Assembly (NCBI GenBank): GCA_937896495.1
Contig: CALBNQ010000017.1
Coordinates: 1 to 13,930 of the forward strand
Direction: 5' to 3'
DNA from: an uncultured archaeon
GTDB lineage: Archaea; Thermoproteota; Nitrososphaeria; Nitrososphaerales; Nitrosopumilaceae
Length of the DNA stretch: 13,930 nt
In this document: one piece after another, positions 5,836-12,917 of the stretch
Layout: each line of letters opens with the position of its first letter
How positions within the stretch are numbered: position 1 is the stretch's first letter
Program-made: the position numbers and the translations under genes
The notes under the pieces: generated by a model
Database searches by the model: none
What the model was told of the DNA's origin: nothing
Seen by the model: only the letters and a program-made list of their open reading frames with translations

Positions 5836-6258
5836 TTATACCACCATTGATGCCAAGTTAGCTACTCTTGGCCATTTCTCTGAAGCTTCTGCTGCAACTG
5901 GTCCTTTGATGTCTGTACCTTTTGTTTCTCCTTCTGGCGTGATTAATACTGCTGCATTATCTTCAAAACATACTCTCACACCGTTTAATCTACGAACTGC
6001 ATACTTTTGTCTTACAATAACTGCGCCATACACTTGTTTTCTTAACTCTGCAGGACCTTTCTTTACAACAACATTACAAAAGTCCCCTACACCACCTGCT
6101 GCAAGTCTTGATGCTCTTGTTTTAATTCGTGGAACATTGATTACTTCTAAAATTTTAGCACCTGAATTATCTGCACATACTATGTTAGCTCCTACAGGTA
6201 TTGATCTTGTTACATAAGGACGGAATTCTTCTACTCCTTTTCCTGCTTGCTTTGCCAT
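5836..6258 (-). CDS. rpl14: Large subunit ribosomal protein uL14
   Basis: This 140-residue protein fits archaeal uL14. The conserved core begins at about residue 20 ([20 protein letters not shown]), continues with [20 protein letters not shown] and [14 protein letters not shown], and ends with [20 protein letters not shown]. uL14 lies at the subunit interface, forms an intersubunit bridge and neighbours uL3 and the factor-binding site. The ATG overlaps the uS17 stop by one base (TAATG). The order uS17-uL14-uL24 is the standard archaeal one. Confidence 0.97.
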   Translation of the reverse strand: MAKQAGKGVEEFRPYVTRSIPVGANIVCADNSGAKILEVINVPRIKTRASRLAAGGVGDFCNVVVKKGPAELRKQVYGAVIVRQKYAVRRLNGVRVCFEDNAAVLITPEGETKGTDIKGPVAAEASEKWPRVANLASMVV

Positions 6259-6581
6259 TATGCTTTAACCTCCACTACAACATAGTTTACTGATTTTGAT
6301 ATTGGTCTACATTCTGCAGTCAATACATGATCACCTGATTCCACATCTATGCATCCTGGAACATGTGCATGAATTGTGCTTTTACCTCTTGCATATCTTT
6401 TAAATTTACTAAAGTAGATTGGCTCATCTTTTTGTAAGGTGATTGTTTGTTTAGCTTTACTTCCTGTAACTTTTCCATCAAATAGTTTACCTCTTACTGA
6501 TAATCCTCCGTGGAATGGACAATTCTTATCTGTACATTCTTTTTTAGGTTCATTTACTTTAATTCCTATATTTTTAGTCAT
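6258..6581 (-). CDS. rps17: Small subunit ribosomal protein uS17
   Basis: This 107-residue protein carries the S17 OB-fold: RGKLFDGKVTGSKAKQTITL (about 30-49), then FKRYARGKSTIHAHVPGCID and the C-terminal GDHVLTAECRPISKSVNYVV. The N-terminal ECTDKNCPFHGG segment is the archaeal/eukaryotic extension; C16 and C21 are seen but a metal site is not established. It binds helices of the 16S rRNA body. ATGA overlap with the Rpp29 stop and TAATG with uL14 indicate tight coupling. Confidence 0.97.
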   Translation of the reverse strand: MTKNIGIKVNEPKKECTDKNCPFHGGLSVRGKLFDGKVTGSKAKQTITLQKDEPIYFSKFKRYARGKSTIHAHVPGCIDVESGDHVLTAECRPISKSVNYVVVEVKA

Positions 6582-6844
6582 GCTTTTGCTCCTATTCTAT
6601 CATATGGTCTTTTTGTAATTTTAGAACCATTTACAATTACATCCTTATTTTCAATTGAAAATTTCCAATCACTTGTGGATTTGGCAATGGATTTGATTCC
6701 TTTTACTGTATTAATTTTAAACATCGATTTTGTTTCATCCATAATCCTTCCATTTAATCCTATTACTTGAGGGTTGGTGGATTGAGTGATCTCTGTTTTT
6801 AATCCAATAAACTCATGTGATGTTATGTTATCTGCAGTAATCAT
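6578..6844 (-). CDS. rnp1: RNase P protein component 1, Rpp29/Pop4 homologue
   Basis: This 88-residue protein fits archaeal Rpp29 in length and place (between uL29 and uS17). It shows the ITSHEFIGLKTEITQSTNPQ start, a G-x-N-G-R-I-M-DET-KSMF strand pair (about 29-42), and a C-terminal V-NGSKITKRPYDRIG (about 70-85), the usual signature of the Sm-like barrel that ends in a basic RPxxR. It works with Rpp21 to help the RNase P RNA cut the 5' leader of pre-tRNAs. ATGA overlaps on both sides place it firmly in the operon. Its presence here is conserved in archaea and supplies tRNA processing at the rate of ribosome synthesis. Confidence 0.95.
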   Translation of the reverse strand: MITADNITSHEFIGLKTEITQSTNPQVIGLNGRIMDETKSMFKINTVKGIKSIAKSTSDWKFSIENKDVIVNGSKITKRPYDRIGAKA

Positions 6845-7047
6845 TTCTCTTTGTTTATCTCCGTTAATCTAGTCAACATTCTTGCAATATCGTGTCGAAG
6901 TGGTTTTAATTTACCACTTTCTTTTCTTAGTGTACCTTTGGCTGCATCAACTTTAAGTTTTGAAAGCTCACTTTTAGATTCTTGAATTTTTTTCCTCAAA
7001 TCTTTTTCGTTAAATTGATTAATTGTTTTATTGCTTATTCTGGTCAT
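6841..7047 (-). CDS. rpl29: Large subunit ribosomal protein uL29
   Basis: This 68-residue protein is a two-helix hairpin: [20 protein letters not shown] (about 14-33) and the signature [19 protein letters not shown] (about 45-63). uL29 binds near the exit tunnel beside uL23 and contributes to the site where targeting factors dock. It overlaps the uS3 stop and the Rpp29 start by ATGA junctions. Archaeal genomes often place SUI1 between uL29 and Rpp29; it is absent here. Confidence 0.96.
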   Translation of the reverse strand: MTRISNKTINQFNEKDLRKKIQESKSELSKLKVDAAKGTLRKESGKLKPLRHDIARMLTRLTEINKEK

Positions 7048-7877
7048 TTCATGTTTGCCTCTTCTTCTTCCATAGTGTCAATTGATTCTATTTTTGCTTC
7101 TTCTTTTTCAATTACTTCTGATTCTGATTTTGCATCATCATTCTTTCCTTCTACTTTGATAACTTCTACATTAACATCATCAACTTTGATTTCTTCAACT
7201 TTTTTCTTTGGTTTATCATCTTGTTTACCCTTCTTTGGTTTATCATCTTGTTTACCCTTCTTTGGTTTATCATCGTTTTTTGGTGATTCTTTTTTCATCT
7301 CAAATTCTGGTACTACTTTTTCTTTTCTTGCAATTCTAATTCTAATTCCTATTAATCCCATGGCAGTTCCAACATGTGCAATATCTTCATCTACAATTAC
7401 TTCTGCGTGATGTCCTGCTCTTGGTAAAATTCCTGCTGTATGTTTTTCAAATGCTGAACGATCACCTCTAAGTTTACCTGAAATTGTAATTTGTACACCC
7501 ATTGCACCACCTTCCATGATTTGTTTTAGTGTCCACATTGTTGCTCTTCTAAATGCAGTACCTCTCTCTAGATGTGATGCCATTCTATTACACATTACAC
7601 TTGGTGCAAGTTCTGGTTTTTCAATTTCAACTACGGAAATTTGTGGACTTTTCAATCCAAAGTCTACTGCTAGTTTATCTGTAAGGTCTCTAATTCCTGA
7701 ACCTTTTCTTCCAATTACAATTCCTGGTCTAGTAACATGTAATGCAACTCTTGTACCTGTTGGAGTTTTTGAAATTTCTGCATGTGAAAATCCTGCATCT
7801 TTAATTGCATCTCTGAGATAATCTTTGAGTAGCATCATGTTGTAGTTATCTTTAATTACATTTTTGACTGCTGACAT
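7044..7877 (-). CDS. rps3: Small subunit ribosomal protein uS3 with long charged repeat tail
   Basis: The N-terminal KH domain contains the VIGRKGSG loop (residues 54-61). The C-terminal S3 domain spans about 95-185 ([15 protein letters not shown] and [20 protein letters not shown]). uS3 forms part of the mRNA entry channel on the small subunit head and takes part in mRNA unwinding. The ordinary core ends near residue 190. About 85 further residues are low complexity: a lysine-rich block DDKPKKGKQ repeated twice plus a partial third copy (202-226), then an acidic Val/Glu/Asp block ending EEEEANMK. At 277 residues it is clearly longer than typical archaeal uS3 (roughly 200-240). It begins 2 nt after the uL22 stop. 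Confidence 0.97.
   Translation of the reverse strand: MSAVKNVIKDNYNMMLLKDYLRDAIKDAGFSHAEISKTPTGTRVALHVTRPGIVIGRKGSGIRDLTDKLAVDFGLKSPQISVVEIEKPELAPSVMCNRMASHLERGTAFRRATMWTLKQIMEGGAMGVQITISGKLRGDRSAFEKHTAGILPRAGHHAEVIVDEDIAHVGTAMGLIGIRIRIARKEKVVPEFEMKKESPKNDDKPKKGKQDDKPKKGKQDDKPKKKVEEIKVDDVNVEVIKVEGKNDDAKSESEVIEKEEAKIESIDTMEEEEANMK
7207..7274. repeat. 27-nt tandem repeat in the uS3 tail
   Basis: Two identical 27-nt units (7207-7233 and 7234-7260) and a 14-nt partial third copy (7261-7274). On the minus strand they encode the nine-residue unit DDKPKKGKQ. Exact identity at synonymous positions suggests recent duplication. Confidence 0.95.
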
Positions 7878-7879
7878 TT

Positions 7880-8347
7880 CTAAATCTCCTGAGCCACCAA
7901 CTCTACATGTGTTAATACATTGTTCTTTGCAGTTGCTCTACCCATTGCTCTTGGGGTGAATCGTTTTACAATAACTCCTTTGTGAACAGTTGCATTTACT
8001 ATTTTTAATCTGTCTAAGTCCATTCCTTTGTATTCTGCATTTGATTCTAAATTATCTAAAACTTTGATGAATTCTTTAGCTGTTTTTTGTGGATAACGTC
8101 CAGACATCATTCCTGGATCTGCTCTATGTCCAACTTGATTTTTGTATCTTCCAAATGCAATTGCTCTTTGTTTGTTAATTACCGCTAACAAGTAATCTCT
8201 TGCTCTTTCAATAGATAATCCTTTGATTGCAACTGCTACTTCACGTGCATGTTTATGGGAAATGTCTTTTTCTCTAACTGATGAACGCACATGTCTTGTT
8301 GCATCATAATTTTGGAAAGCGTAATCAAATCTACTCATAACAATCAC
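7880..8347 (-). CDS. rpl22: Large subunit ribosomal protein uL22
   Basis: The protein shows [20 protein letters not shown] (about 31-50), then [20 protein letters not shown] and the C-terminal beta-hairpin region [19 protein letters not shown], which reaches into the exit tunnel. The longest frame starts with GTG at 8347, overlapping the uS19 stop as GTGA. The ATG at 8338 is the more likely true start: it gives [12 protein letters not shown], the usual archaeal N-terminus, and AAGTGAT, complementary to the 16S 3' end, lies 4 nt before it. With that start the protein has 152 residues. Position between uS19 and uS3 is standard. Confidence 0.96.
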   Translation of the reverse strand: MIVMSRFDYAFQNYDATRHVRSSVREKDISHKHAREVAVAIKGLSIERARDYLLAVINKQRAIAFGRYKNQVGHRADPGMMSGRYPQKTAKEFIKVLDNLESNAEYKGMDLDRLKIVNATVHKGVIVKRFTPRAMGRATAKNNVLTHVELVAQEI

Positions 8348-8739
8348 TTCAATGGTACATAAAGACTGGATCTGGATGCACCTACTCCTGGTGCACCGTG
8401 GTTGACTTTTTTGTTTGTTATGACATATTCTCCCAGATAGTGTCCAATCATTTCAGTTGTAATTACAACTGGTTGGAACTCTTTTCCTGAAAAAACATTT
8501 ACTGTAACATCAACCATGTATGGCAGAATAATCAAATCTCTAAGATGAGTTTTGATTGGATTTTTTAATTTACCAGCTTTTGCTGCTTTGATTTCTTCAA
8601 TTAATTTTCTTTTACCGTCTGTAATTCCTCTTGTAAGTGATCTTCTTTGTCTTGAATTGAATAATAAAAATAATTTTTCTAATGATGTATTGTCGAGATC
8701 TTCTTTTGAAATTCCTCTGTATAAAAATTCTTTAACCAA
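8344..8739 (-). CDS. rps19: Small subunit ribosomal protein uS19 (TTG start)
   Basis: This 131-residue protein has the archaeal N-terminal region with SRQRRSLTRG (29-38) and the conserved C-terminal GHYLGEYVITNKKVNHGAPG and [12 protein letters not shown]. It sits in the small subunit head near uS13 and contacts the intersubunit bridge. The start is TTG (8739-8737): there is no ATG or GTG in frame back to a TAA at 8757-8755, and GGAG lies 9 nt upstream. The gene normally follows uL2; here it follows uL23 after a 44-nt spacer that contains an overlapping minicistron whose stop lies just inside uS19. Confidence 0.95.
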   Translation of the reverse strand: MVKEFLYRGISKEDLDNTSLEKLFLLFNSRQRRSLTRGITDGKRKLIEEIKAAKAGKLKNPIKTHLRDLIILPYMVDVTVNVFSGKEFQPVVITTEMIGHYLGEYVITNKKVNHGAPGVGASRSSLYVPLK

Positions 8740-8782
8740 CTCTATTCTCTCCTGTTATCGTGCTTGCGTTTTTACCGACCAT
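8732..8782 (-). CDS. Possible 16-codon minicistron in the uL2 vacancy
   Basis: ATG at 8782-8780 follows the uL23 TAA by one base; the frame reads MVGKNASTITGENRVG and stops with TAA at 8734-8732, five bases downstream of the first base of the uS19 TTG. Such an arrangement could carry ribosomes from uL23 to uS19 by termination-reinitiation. The peptide does not look like uL2. No upstream Shine-Dalgarno was checked beyond the uL23 end. Low confidence as a real product; the geometry is what can be seen. Confidence 0.25.
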   Translation of the reverse strand: MVGKNASTITGENRVG

Positions 8783-8783
8783 A

Positions 8784-9050
8784 TTATAGCATTCCTATCT
8801 TTGTTGCCAAGTCTCTGGCTTTTTCTGTATTTTCAAACTGAACAAATGCTTTTTTACCATAGATCGTTCTTGCTGTGTTTACTTTGGTAACTTTTTCTTT
8901 GTACAGTGTTTTTACTGCTTCTGCAATTTCTGGCTTACTTGCTGATCGTTCTACGATAAAACAAATCTTACTTTCATTTTCAACCATTGCAAATGTTTTT
9001 TCAGTAATGTATGGTTTAACAATAATTTTCATGGCTTGATCTATATTCAT
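8784..9050 (-). CDS. rpl23: Large subunit ribosomal protein uL23
   Basis: This 88-residue protein has the family signature KPYITEKT (residues 12-19), KICFIVERSASKPEIAEAVK and LYKEKVTKVNTARTIYGKKAFV, typical of archaeal L23. uL23 lies at the tunnel exit and is the main docking site for SRP and the Sec translocon. The ATG at 9050 overlaps the uL4 stop (ATGA). Met7 is an alternative start that would give MKIIVKPYITEK, common among homologues, but the overlap favours the first ATG. uL2 should follow in the usual order but does not. Confidence 0.96.
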   Translation of the reverse strand: MNIDQAMKIIVKPYITEKTFAMVENESKICFIVERSASKPEIAEAVKTLYKEKVTKVNTARTIYGKKAFVQFENTEKARDLATKIGML

Positions 9051-9862
9051 TGTACTTTCACCATTAATTCTAGATGTGTTGATTTAATTTTTGCAATTTC
9101 TTCAATTGCAGATTTTGTATAAACTGTTAATCTACCTGAATCTGAACCTGGAGCTAAATCTAATACACTCAAGTCTTTTACACTTTTTACATCTATACCT
9201 GGTAATGCACCTGTTGCTTTAGATAGATTTGTTGAATCTTTTGTTACAAATAAAACACTCTTTCCAACTTTTTTACTTCTTCCTCTCAATCTTGACTGAC
9301 CTGAACGTGGTTTTCTTGCTTGTAATCGCTCTACGTCTTGTGAAAGTTTTAATGAATTTAGTATTTTGGTCATCTCATTTGTTTTGCTAACTGATTCAAT
9401 ATCATCTGAAACTATAATTGGGAATGATTCAATTCCTTCTACTTTATGTCCACGAAATTCTACTCTATCTTTTGATGCAGTTGCAGCTAATGCAGAACAT
9501 AATGCTAATTTATTTTCTTTTTTGTTTAATTTCTTGTAAATTACTTTCTCAACAATAGGAGGATGTGCTTGTCTTCCACCTCTAGTGGATGCAACTTCAG
9601 CACCTTGACCTTGTCTTCCACCACCACCACCTTGTGCTCTTGCTACACGAGATACACCTTGACCTGTTGGTGGATCATTTGAATCAGCAACTACGTCTTG
9701 ACCTGCTGATGGATGTCTTCCTTGTGGTTGGAATTTATGTGAAGTAATATTGGTAACTGCTTTGTGAATTAACTCTCTTCTAAATGGTGTTGAGAATATT
9801 AGTGGTAATTCAATTTCTCCATCTTTAGTTCCAGTTGTAGTGTATGTTGTAATTTTGGTCAT
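9047..9862 (-). CDS. rpl4: Large subunit ribosomal protein uL4
   Basis: This 271-residue protein fits archaeal uL4. The N-terminus ends with LPLIFSTPFRRELIHKAV (about 19-36). A long Gly/Arg/Gln loop follows (about 43-100), with five Gly in a row at 78-82 and STRGGRQAHPP at 92-102, which in uL4 threads into the exit tunnel constriction. The globular part contains NKKENKLALCSALAATASKD, the Arg/Ser-rich KPRSGQSRLRGRSKKVGKSV stretch, and LPGIDVKSVKDLSVLDLAPG. Both ends form ATGA overlaps (with uL3 and uL23). In bacteria uL4 autoregulates the S10 operon; whether this holds here is unknown. Confidence 0.97.
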   Translation of the reverse strand: MTKITTYTTTGTKDGEIELPLIFSTPFRRELIHKAVTNITSHKFQPQGRHPSAGQDVVADSNDPPTGQGVSRVARAQGGGGGRQGQGAEVASTRGGRQAHPPIVEKVIYKKLNKKENKLALCSALAATASKDRVEFRGHKVEGIESFPIIVSDDIESVSKTNEMTKILNSLKLSQDVERLQARKPRSGQSRLRGRSKKVGKSVLFVTKDSTNLSKATGALPGIDVKSVKDLSVLDLAPGSDSGRLTVYTKSAIEEIAKIKSTHLELMVKVQ

Positions 9863-10854
9863 ATCACAACCTCCAAAATATTTGGTTTTGATACTTTAGC
9901 TGGTGCATTTCTAATTTGACTTCTTAGTTTGATTAATCTTCTATATGTTCCTGGAACTGAACCTTTGAGGATAATGAAATCTCCTTTAACTAAACCAAAA
10001 TGTTTGAATCCGCCATCAGGATTAATTTTGATTTGTTCATCACCTGCATTGCCCATTACCATAATTCGTTTATCATACTCTACTCTTTGATGAAATCCCA
10101 TTTGACCTGCTCTTGGAACTGTATACATGATGCTTTGTGGAGAAATAGGACCTAATGAACCAACTTCTCTGACTGTTTTTCTTGATTTGTGTTGTTTCTT
10201 TTTAACTCCCCATCTTTGAATAACTCCTTGCCATCCTTTTCCTTTAGTAATTGCTGCAACATCTACAGTTGCACCTGTTTCAAAGATTTGATCAATTTTG
10301 ATTTCTTTTCCAAGTAATTCTTTAACGTGAGTAAATTGTTTTGGAATATCTCCACCGCTTACTGATGCTTCAAAGACATATGGTTTCTTTTGTTCTAATC
10401 CTGCAGCTCTTGGTGAAACTGCAACAATTGCAAAAATCTCTTTAATCTTTTTTAATCCTTTTTCTGCATTCTCTAATGCATTTTCTTGTTTATTTTTTAA
10501 TGAAATTTCTTTTGAAATATTTTTTGGAATATCTTCAGCATACACATCAAATTCTGCATGTCTTCCGTTATGATCTTTTGAGTACCCTCTAATTCCTAAA
10601 ATTAACACTGGTGGTGTAACTAAAACTGTACCAAGACTTACAAGTTGTTTTCCTGCATTTGGAACTTTTTCACGATCATCAATGCTTACTATTTGAACAC
10701 ATCCTGCTTTGAATCCACAATGAGCTAAAATTTTTGGTTCTTCTGAATCTAGTTTTGGCCATGCACGAATTCTTGCTTCCATACTTTTTGCACGGATTCT
10801 TGGTGAATATGCAAGACTTCCTCTACGTGGTGAATGTCTTTTTCGAGCTCCCAT
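9859..10854 (-). CDS. rpl3: Large subunit ribosomal protein uL3
   Basis: This 331-residue protein has the length of archaeal uL3. It opens with MGARKRHSPRRGSLAYSPR, a basic extension that contacts rRNA. The signature loop is TKGKGWQGVIQRWGVKKKQH (about 204-223), followed by SRKTVREVGSLGPISP and VPRAGQMGFHQRVEYDKRI, which reach toward the peptidyl transferase centre. The end carries KGSVPGTYRRLIKLRS. uL3 is an early large-subunit assembly protein. It is the first ribosomal protein of the train. GAGGT lies 11 nt before the ATG, a somewhat long Shine-Dalgarno spacing. A 91-nt gap separates it from the small membrane peptide, leaving room for its own promoter. Confidence 0.97.
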   Translation of the reverse strand: MGARKRHSPRRGSLAYSPRIRAKSMEARIRAWPKLDSEEPKILAHCGFKAGCVQIVSIDDREKVPNAGKQLVSLGTVLVTPPVLILGIRGYSKDHNGRHAEFDVYAEDIPKNISKEISLKNKQENALENAEKGLKKIKEIFAIVAVSPRAAGLEQKKPYVFEASVSGGDIPKQFTHVKELLGKEIKIDQIFETGATVDVAAITKGKGWQGVIQRWGVKKKQHKSRKTVREVGSLGPISPQSIMYTVPRAGQMGFHQRVEYDKRIMVMGNAGDEQIKINPDGGFKHFGLVKGDFIILKGSVPGTYRRLIKLRSQIRNAPAKVSKPNILEVVI

Positions 10855-10901
10855 TGTTAATTCGAACCTCGATTTCCCTTTATTAAACCATGTGAGATAT
10901 C

Positions 10902-10931
10902 GTTAACCAGTAAAAAAATTTAGGTTAACCA
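10902..10931 (-). promoter_or_regulatory. Candidate promoter/operator before uL3
   Basis: The plus-strand octamer GTTAACCA occurs at 10902-10909 and 10924-10931, 22 bp apart (two helical turns), flanking an A/T tract at 10911-10922. Read on the minus strand the tract is TAAATTTTTTTA, a possible TATA box that would start a leader of about 35-40 nt containing the GAGGT site. A second AT-rich candidate, TTTAATAAA, lies at 10879-10887. Which one is used cannot be told from sequence. The repeated octamers could be a regulator site for the ribosomal genes. Confidence 0.4.
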
Positions 10932-10945
10932 TCTGTGCTTAATTT

Positions 10946-11056
10946 TTAGAGTTTTAGAAGATCTGATAACATATTCCAAATCGTAATTGTTCCAATAACT
11001 ACGCCAATAACTCCTAAACCAATTGCTAATAACAAAAAATTTTTACGTTCTGCCAT
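10946..11056 (-). CDS. 36-residue single-TM peptide coupled to the SPOUT gene
   Basis: The ATG (11056-11054) follows the methyltransferase stop with a single base between (TAAAATG), and the frame runs 36 codons to TAA at 10948-10946. The peptide reads MAERKNF, then a hydrophobic run from about residue 7 to 26 (LLLAIGLGVIGVVIGTITIW), then NMLSDLLKL. It has the charge pattern of a single membrane helix with a basic N-terminus. I do not recognise it as SecE, SecG or Sec61-beta. Translational coupling to the upstream gene and a clear membrane-segment profile argue that it is real. Function is unknown. Confidence 0.6.
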   Translation of the reverse strand: MAERKNFLLLAIGLGVIGVVIGTITIWNMLSDLLKL

Positions 11057-11057
11057 T

Positions 11058-11873
11058 TTACGATGTACTTTGAGCGTTAATGATTGCTAATGTTCCAAGA
11101 ATTGCTTCTTCTAATCGCACAGTTTCTGTTGCTTGATTGGGAAAAAAGTTTAATGACTTTGCATTTTGAACATTTTTCATTCTCCCTCCAATGATTTCAT
11201 GCACTCCCTTATCTGGTGATCCAAACACCACTAGCGTTGGTTTTTCTGATGTGGTATATTTTGAAATCTGTTCCTTTGTTGCAGTTCTCCCTTTTCTGGA
11301 TGTAATTATGACATTTCCTTTCCATTCTGATAATAATGAAAATAGGTTTGATCTTTCTTTAACTGAATACCCCCAATATGTTGGAACTTCTGTTTTGTCT
11401 ATTTCTTTAACTGATAATCTTGGATAGCCTTCTTTGAATTGTACTGTGATTTTTTTCCCTATTCCTGTTTGTCCATAAAATGAAATTAGTTGATTAACTC
11501 CAACATCTACAAATTTTTTCCCTTTCACACTTACCACGATCCCTTCTCTTACATCTCCTGCCTTGATTTTTTTTTGATTTGCAGGTGTAATGTGACTTGG
11601 AATTTTTAATGGTTGAAGTACTCCTGCAAATTTTAAATCATTCATTTTGGGAAATAATCTTCTTCGTAAAAATTGTGGTGTTTCTAAATATTTTAAAATC
11701 ATCACCATTAATGTTCCATCTTGTTTATAATTCCCACCATCTTGATACACATAGATTGTATCTATTTTAAAAATAGCACAAGCTCTTGCAAGAACTGAAA
11801 TTTTTCTTGTTTTATCAATTTTGAGTGATTCATCTGATAATGAAGATTCAGGAATAGCTACAGATAATTTCAA
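11058..11873 (-). CDS. SPOUT-class RNA methyltransferase, SPOUT1/COG2106-like
   Basis: This 271-residue protein has the split layout of the archaeal/eukaryotic SPOUT1 (C9orf114) group: N-terminal MKLSVAIPESSLSDE and RACAIFKIDTIYVYQD, an inserted OB-like domain (about 105-150; IKAGDVREGIVVSVKGKKF), and the C-terminal trefoil-knot part with TLVVFGSPDKGVHEIIG (213-229) and NFFPNQATETVRLEEAILGT (242-261), which bind SAM. These enzymes are thought to methylate an rRNA pyrimidine; the exact target here is not known. The gene lies just before uL3, as in many archaea. The start is TTG (11873-11871), since an in-frame TAA lies three codons upstream and no ATG is available. It begins 29 nt after psmA. 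Confidence 0.88.
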   Translation of the reverse strand: MKLSVAIPESSLSDESLKIDKTRKISVLARACAIFKIDTIYVYQDGGNYKQDGTLMVMILKYLETPQFLRRRLFPKMNDLKFAGVLQPLKIPSHITPANQKKIKAGDVREGIVVSVKGKKFVDVGVNQLISFYGQTGIGKKITVQFKEGYPRLSVKEIDKTEVPTYWGYSVKERSNLFSLLSEWKGNVIITSRKGRTATKEQISKYTTSEKPTLVVFGSPDKGVHEIIGGRMKNVQNAKSLNFFPNQATETVRLEEAILGTLAIINAQSTS

Positions 11874-11902
11874 TGTATTTTATTCTCACAATTGATTGAT
11901 AA

Positions 11903-12640
11903 TTAGTTTTTGTTATGAGGATATTTTTCTTTTGCAGTTTTTGAATAATTTGTTATTTGATCATCACTGACTAATTTGTATAATCCTGTATCTGCTTTGA
12001 TGTGTGCCATTCTGACATGATTTCTTTCATCTTTATCATCACTTGATAGATAAATTCCTGCAACTGCCAAAACTGAAGCATCCTCTAATGACATGTCATC
12101 TTTGTATGTTTTTTCTAAAAAGTCTGTAACTTCATCAGAACCTGATCCAATTGCAATTGCATCATATGAAATGAATGTTCCACTAGGATCTGTTAAGAAT
12201 AATTCTGGTGTATTATTTACAACCCCTCCTAAAATTAATGCAACACCATAAGGTCGAACTCCTGCATATTGTGTATATTGTTGTGATTGATCTGCTAAAT
12301 GTTTAGCAATCGTTTCAACTTCAACTGGTTCATCATAAATCATCTTGTTACTTTGTGAAAAAAATCTTGCATTGTCTACTTGACTTCTTGCATCTGGAAT
12401 ATATCCTGCAGCTGCAACACCGACATGATCATCAATTTGGAATATTTTTTGTGCTACATCTGAAACTTGTAATTTTCTTGCTTTTTCTTCTACAGCAATA
12501 ATGATACCGTCTTTACATTTTACTCCAATTGCTATAGTTCCTCTTCTTACAGTCTCGATTGCATATTCTACTTGATATAATCTACCATCTGGAGAAAATA
12601 CCGTAATTGCTCTATCGTAACCTTGTTGTGCAGGAAGCAT
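11903..12640 (-). CDS. psmA: 20S proteasome alpha subunit
   Basis: This 245-residue protein has the proteasome alpha signature GYDRAITVFSPDGRLYQVEY (residues 7-26), followed by AIETVRRGTIAIGVKCKDGI and VEEKARKLQ, plus DHVGVAAAGYIPDARSQVDN and RPYGVALILGG, all typical. The N-terminal extension before the beta-sandwich (the H0 helix and YDR gate motif, 8-10) is intact, so gating by an ATPase ring is expected. Alpha subunits form the outer heptameric rings of the 20S core and are not catalytic. No beta subunit lies in the window. A TATA-like box 23-33 nt upstream of the ATG suggests a leaderless or very short-leader transcript. psmA heads the train that leads into the ribosomal genes, 29 nt before the SPOUT gene. 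Confidence 0.97.
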   Translation of the reverse strand: MLPAQQGYDRAITVFSPDGRLYQVEYAIETVRRGTIAIGVKCKDGIIIAVEEKARKLQVSDVAQKIFQIDDHVGVAAAGYIPDARSQVDNARFFSQSNKMIYDEPVEVETIAKHLADQSQQYTQYAGVRPYGVALILGGVVNNTPELFLTDPSGTFISYDAIAIGSGSDEVTDFLEKTYKDDMSLEDASVLAVAGIYLSSDDKDERNHVRMAHIKADTGLYKLVSDDQITNYSKTAKEKYPHNKN

Positions 12641-12662
12641 TTGTTTAAAATGCTCTGAAAGT

Positions 12663-12673
12663 TTAATTTAAAC
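12663..12673 (-). promoter_or_regulatory. TATA box for psmA
   Basis: TTTAAATTAAA is centred 28 nt upstream of the psmA ATG (12640), within an odd dyad GTTTAA-T-TTAAAC (plus strand 12661-12673). This would place the start site at or just before the ATG. No Shine-Dalgarno is visible in the 20 nt before the ATG. Confidence 0.5.
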
Positions 12674-12781
12674 CGTACTCTATTTAGTAAAGATTCTTTG
12701 CACGAAATTAGATTAATGAATCCATGATCGTCATTGTATTTTTTCATTTTGAATGACTTTTTTATTTTTGAACCAAAATAG

Positions 12782-12796
12782 ATCTAAATTTTAGAT
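12782..12796. repeat. 15-bp dyad in the psmA/DUF371 divergent region
   Basis: ATCTAAA and TTTAGAT flank one central T. Its half-site TCTAAA/TTTAGA is also that of the 28-bp palindrome family at 1822 and 2462, though the TTCGAA centre is absent. It lies about midway between the divergent psmA and DUF371 starts. Confidence 0.55.
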
Positions 12797-12852
12797 TTGT
12801 TTTTTGTACGATTATTTACAGTTCTCATTTTTTGGAATACAAAATAATTGAT

Positions 12853-12876
12853 ATATGATATGTCCATAAATCATAT
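12853..12876. repeat. Inverted repeat upstream of the DUF371 gene
   Basis: ATATGAT (12853-12859) and ATCATAT (12870-12876) pair across a 10-nt loop, 41 nt before the first ATG. It could be an operator, but an AT-rich region yields such dyads by chance. The remainder of 12641-12917 is AT-rich with no ORF I would call. Confidence 0.35.
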
Positions 12877-12917
12877 TTTTTCATATTTGATAAATGAATA
12901 AATTAAAAGTTTGATGT

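Noticed and set aside
5684..6217. 177-codon plus-strand frame antisense to uL14 and uL24
   Set aside because: It is the shadow of two conserved ribosomal genes on the opposite strand.
6982..7410. Ser/Phe-rich plus-strand frame with repeats
   Set aside because: It is antisense to uL29 and the uS3 tail; its repeats only mirror the DDKPKKGKQ coding repeat.
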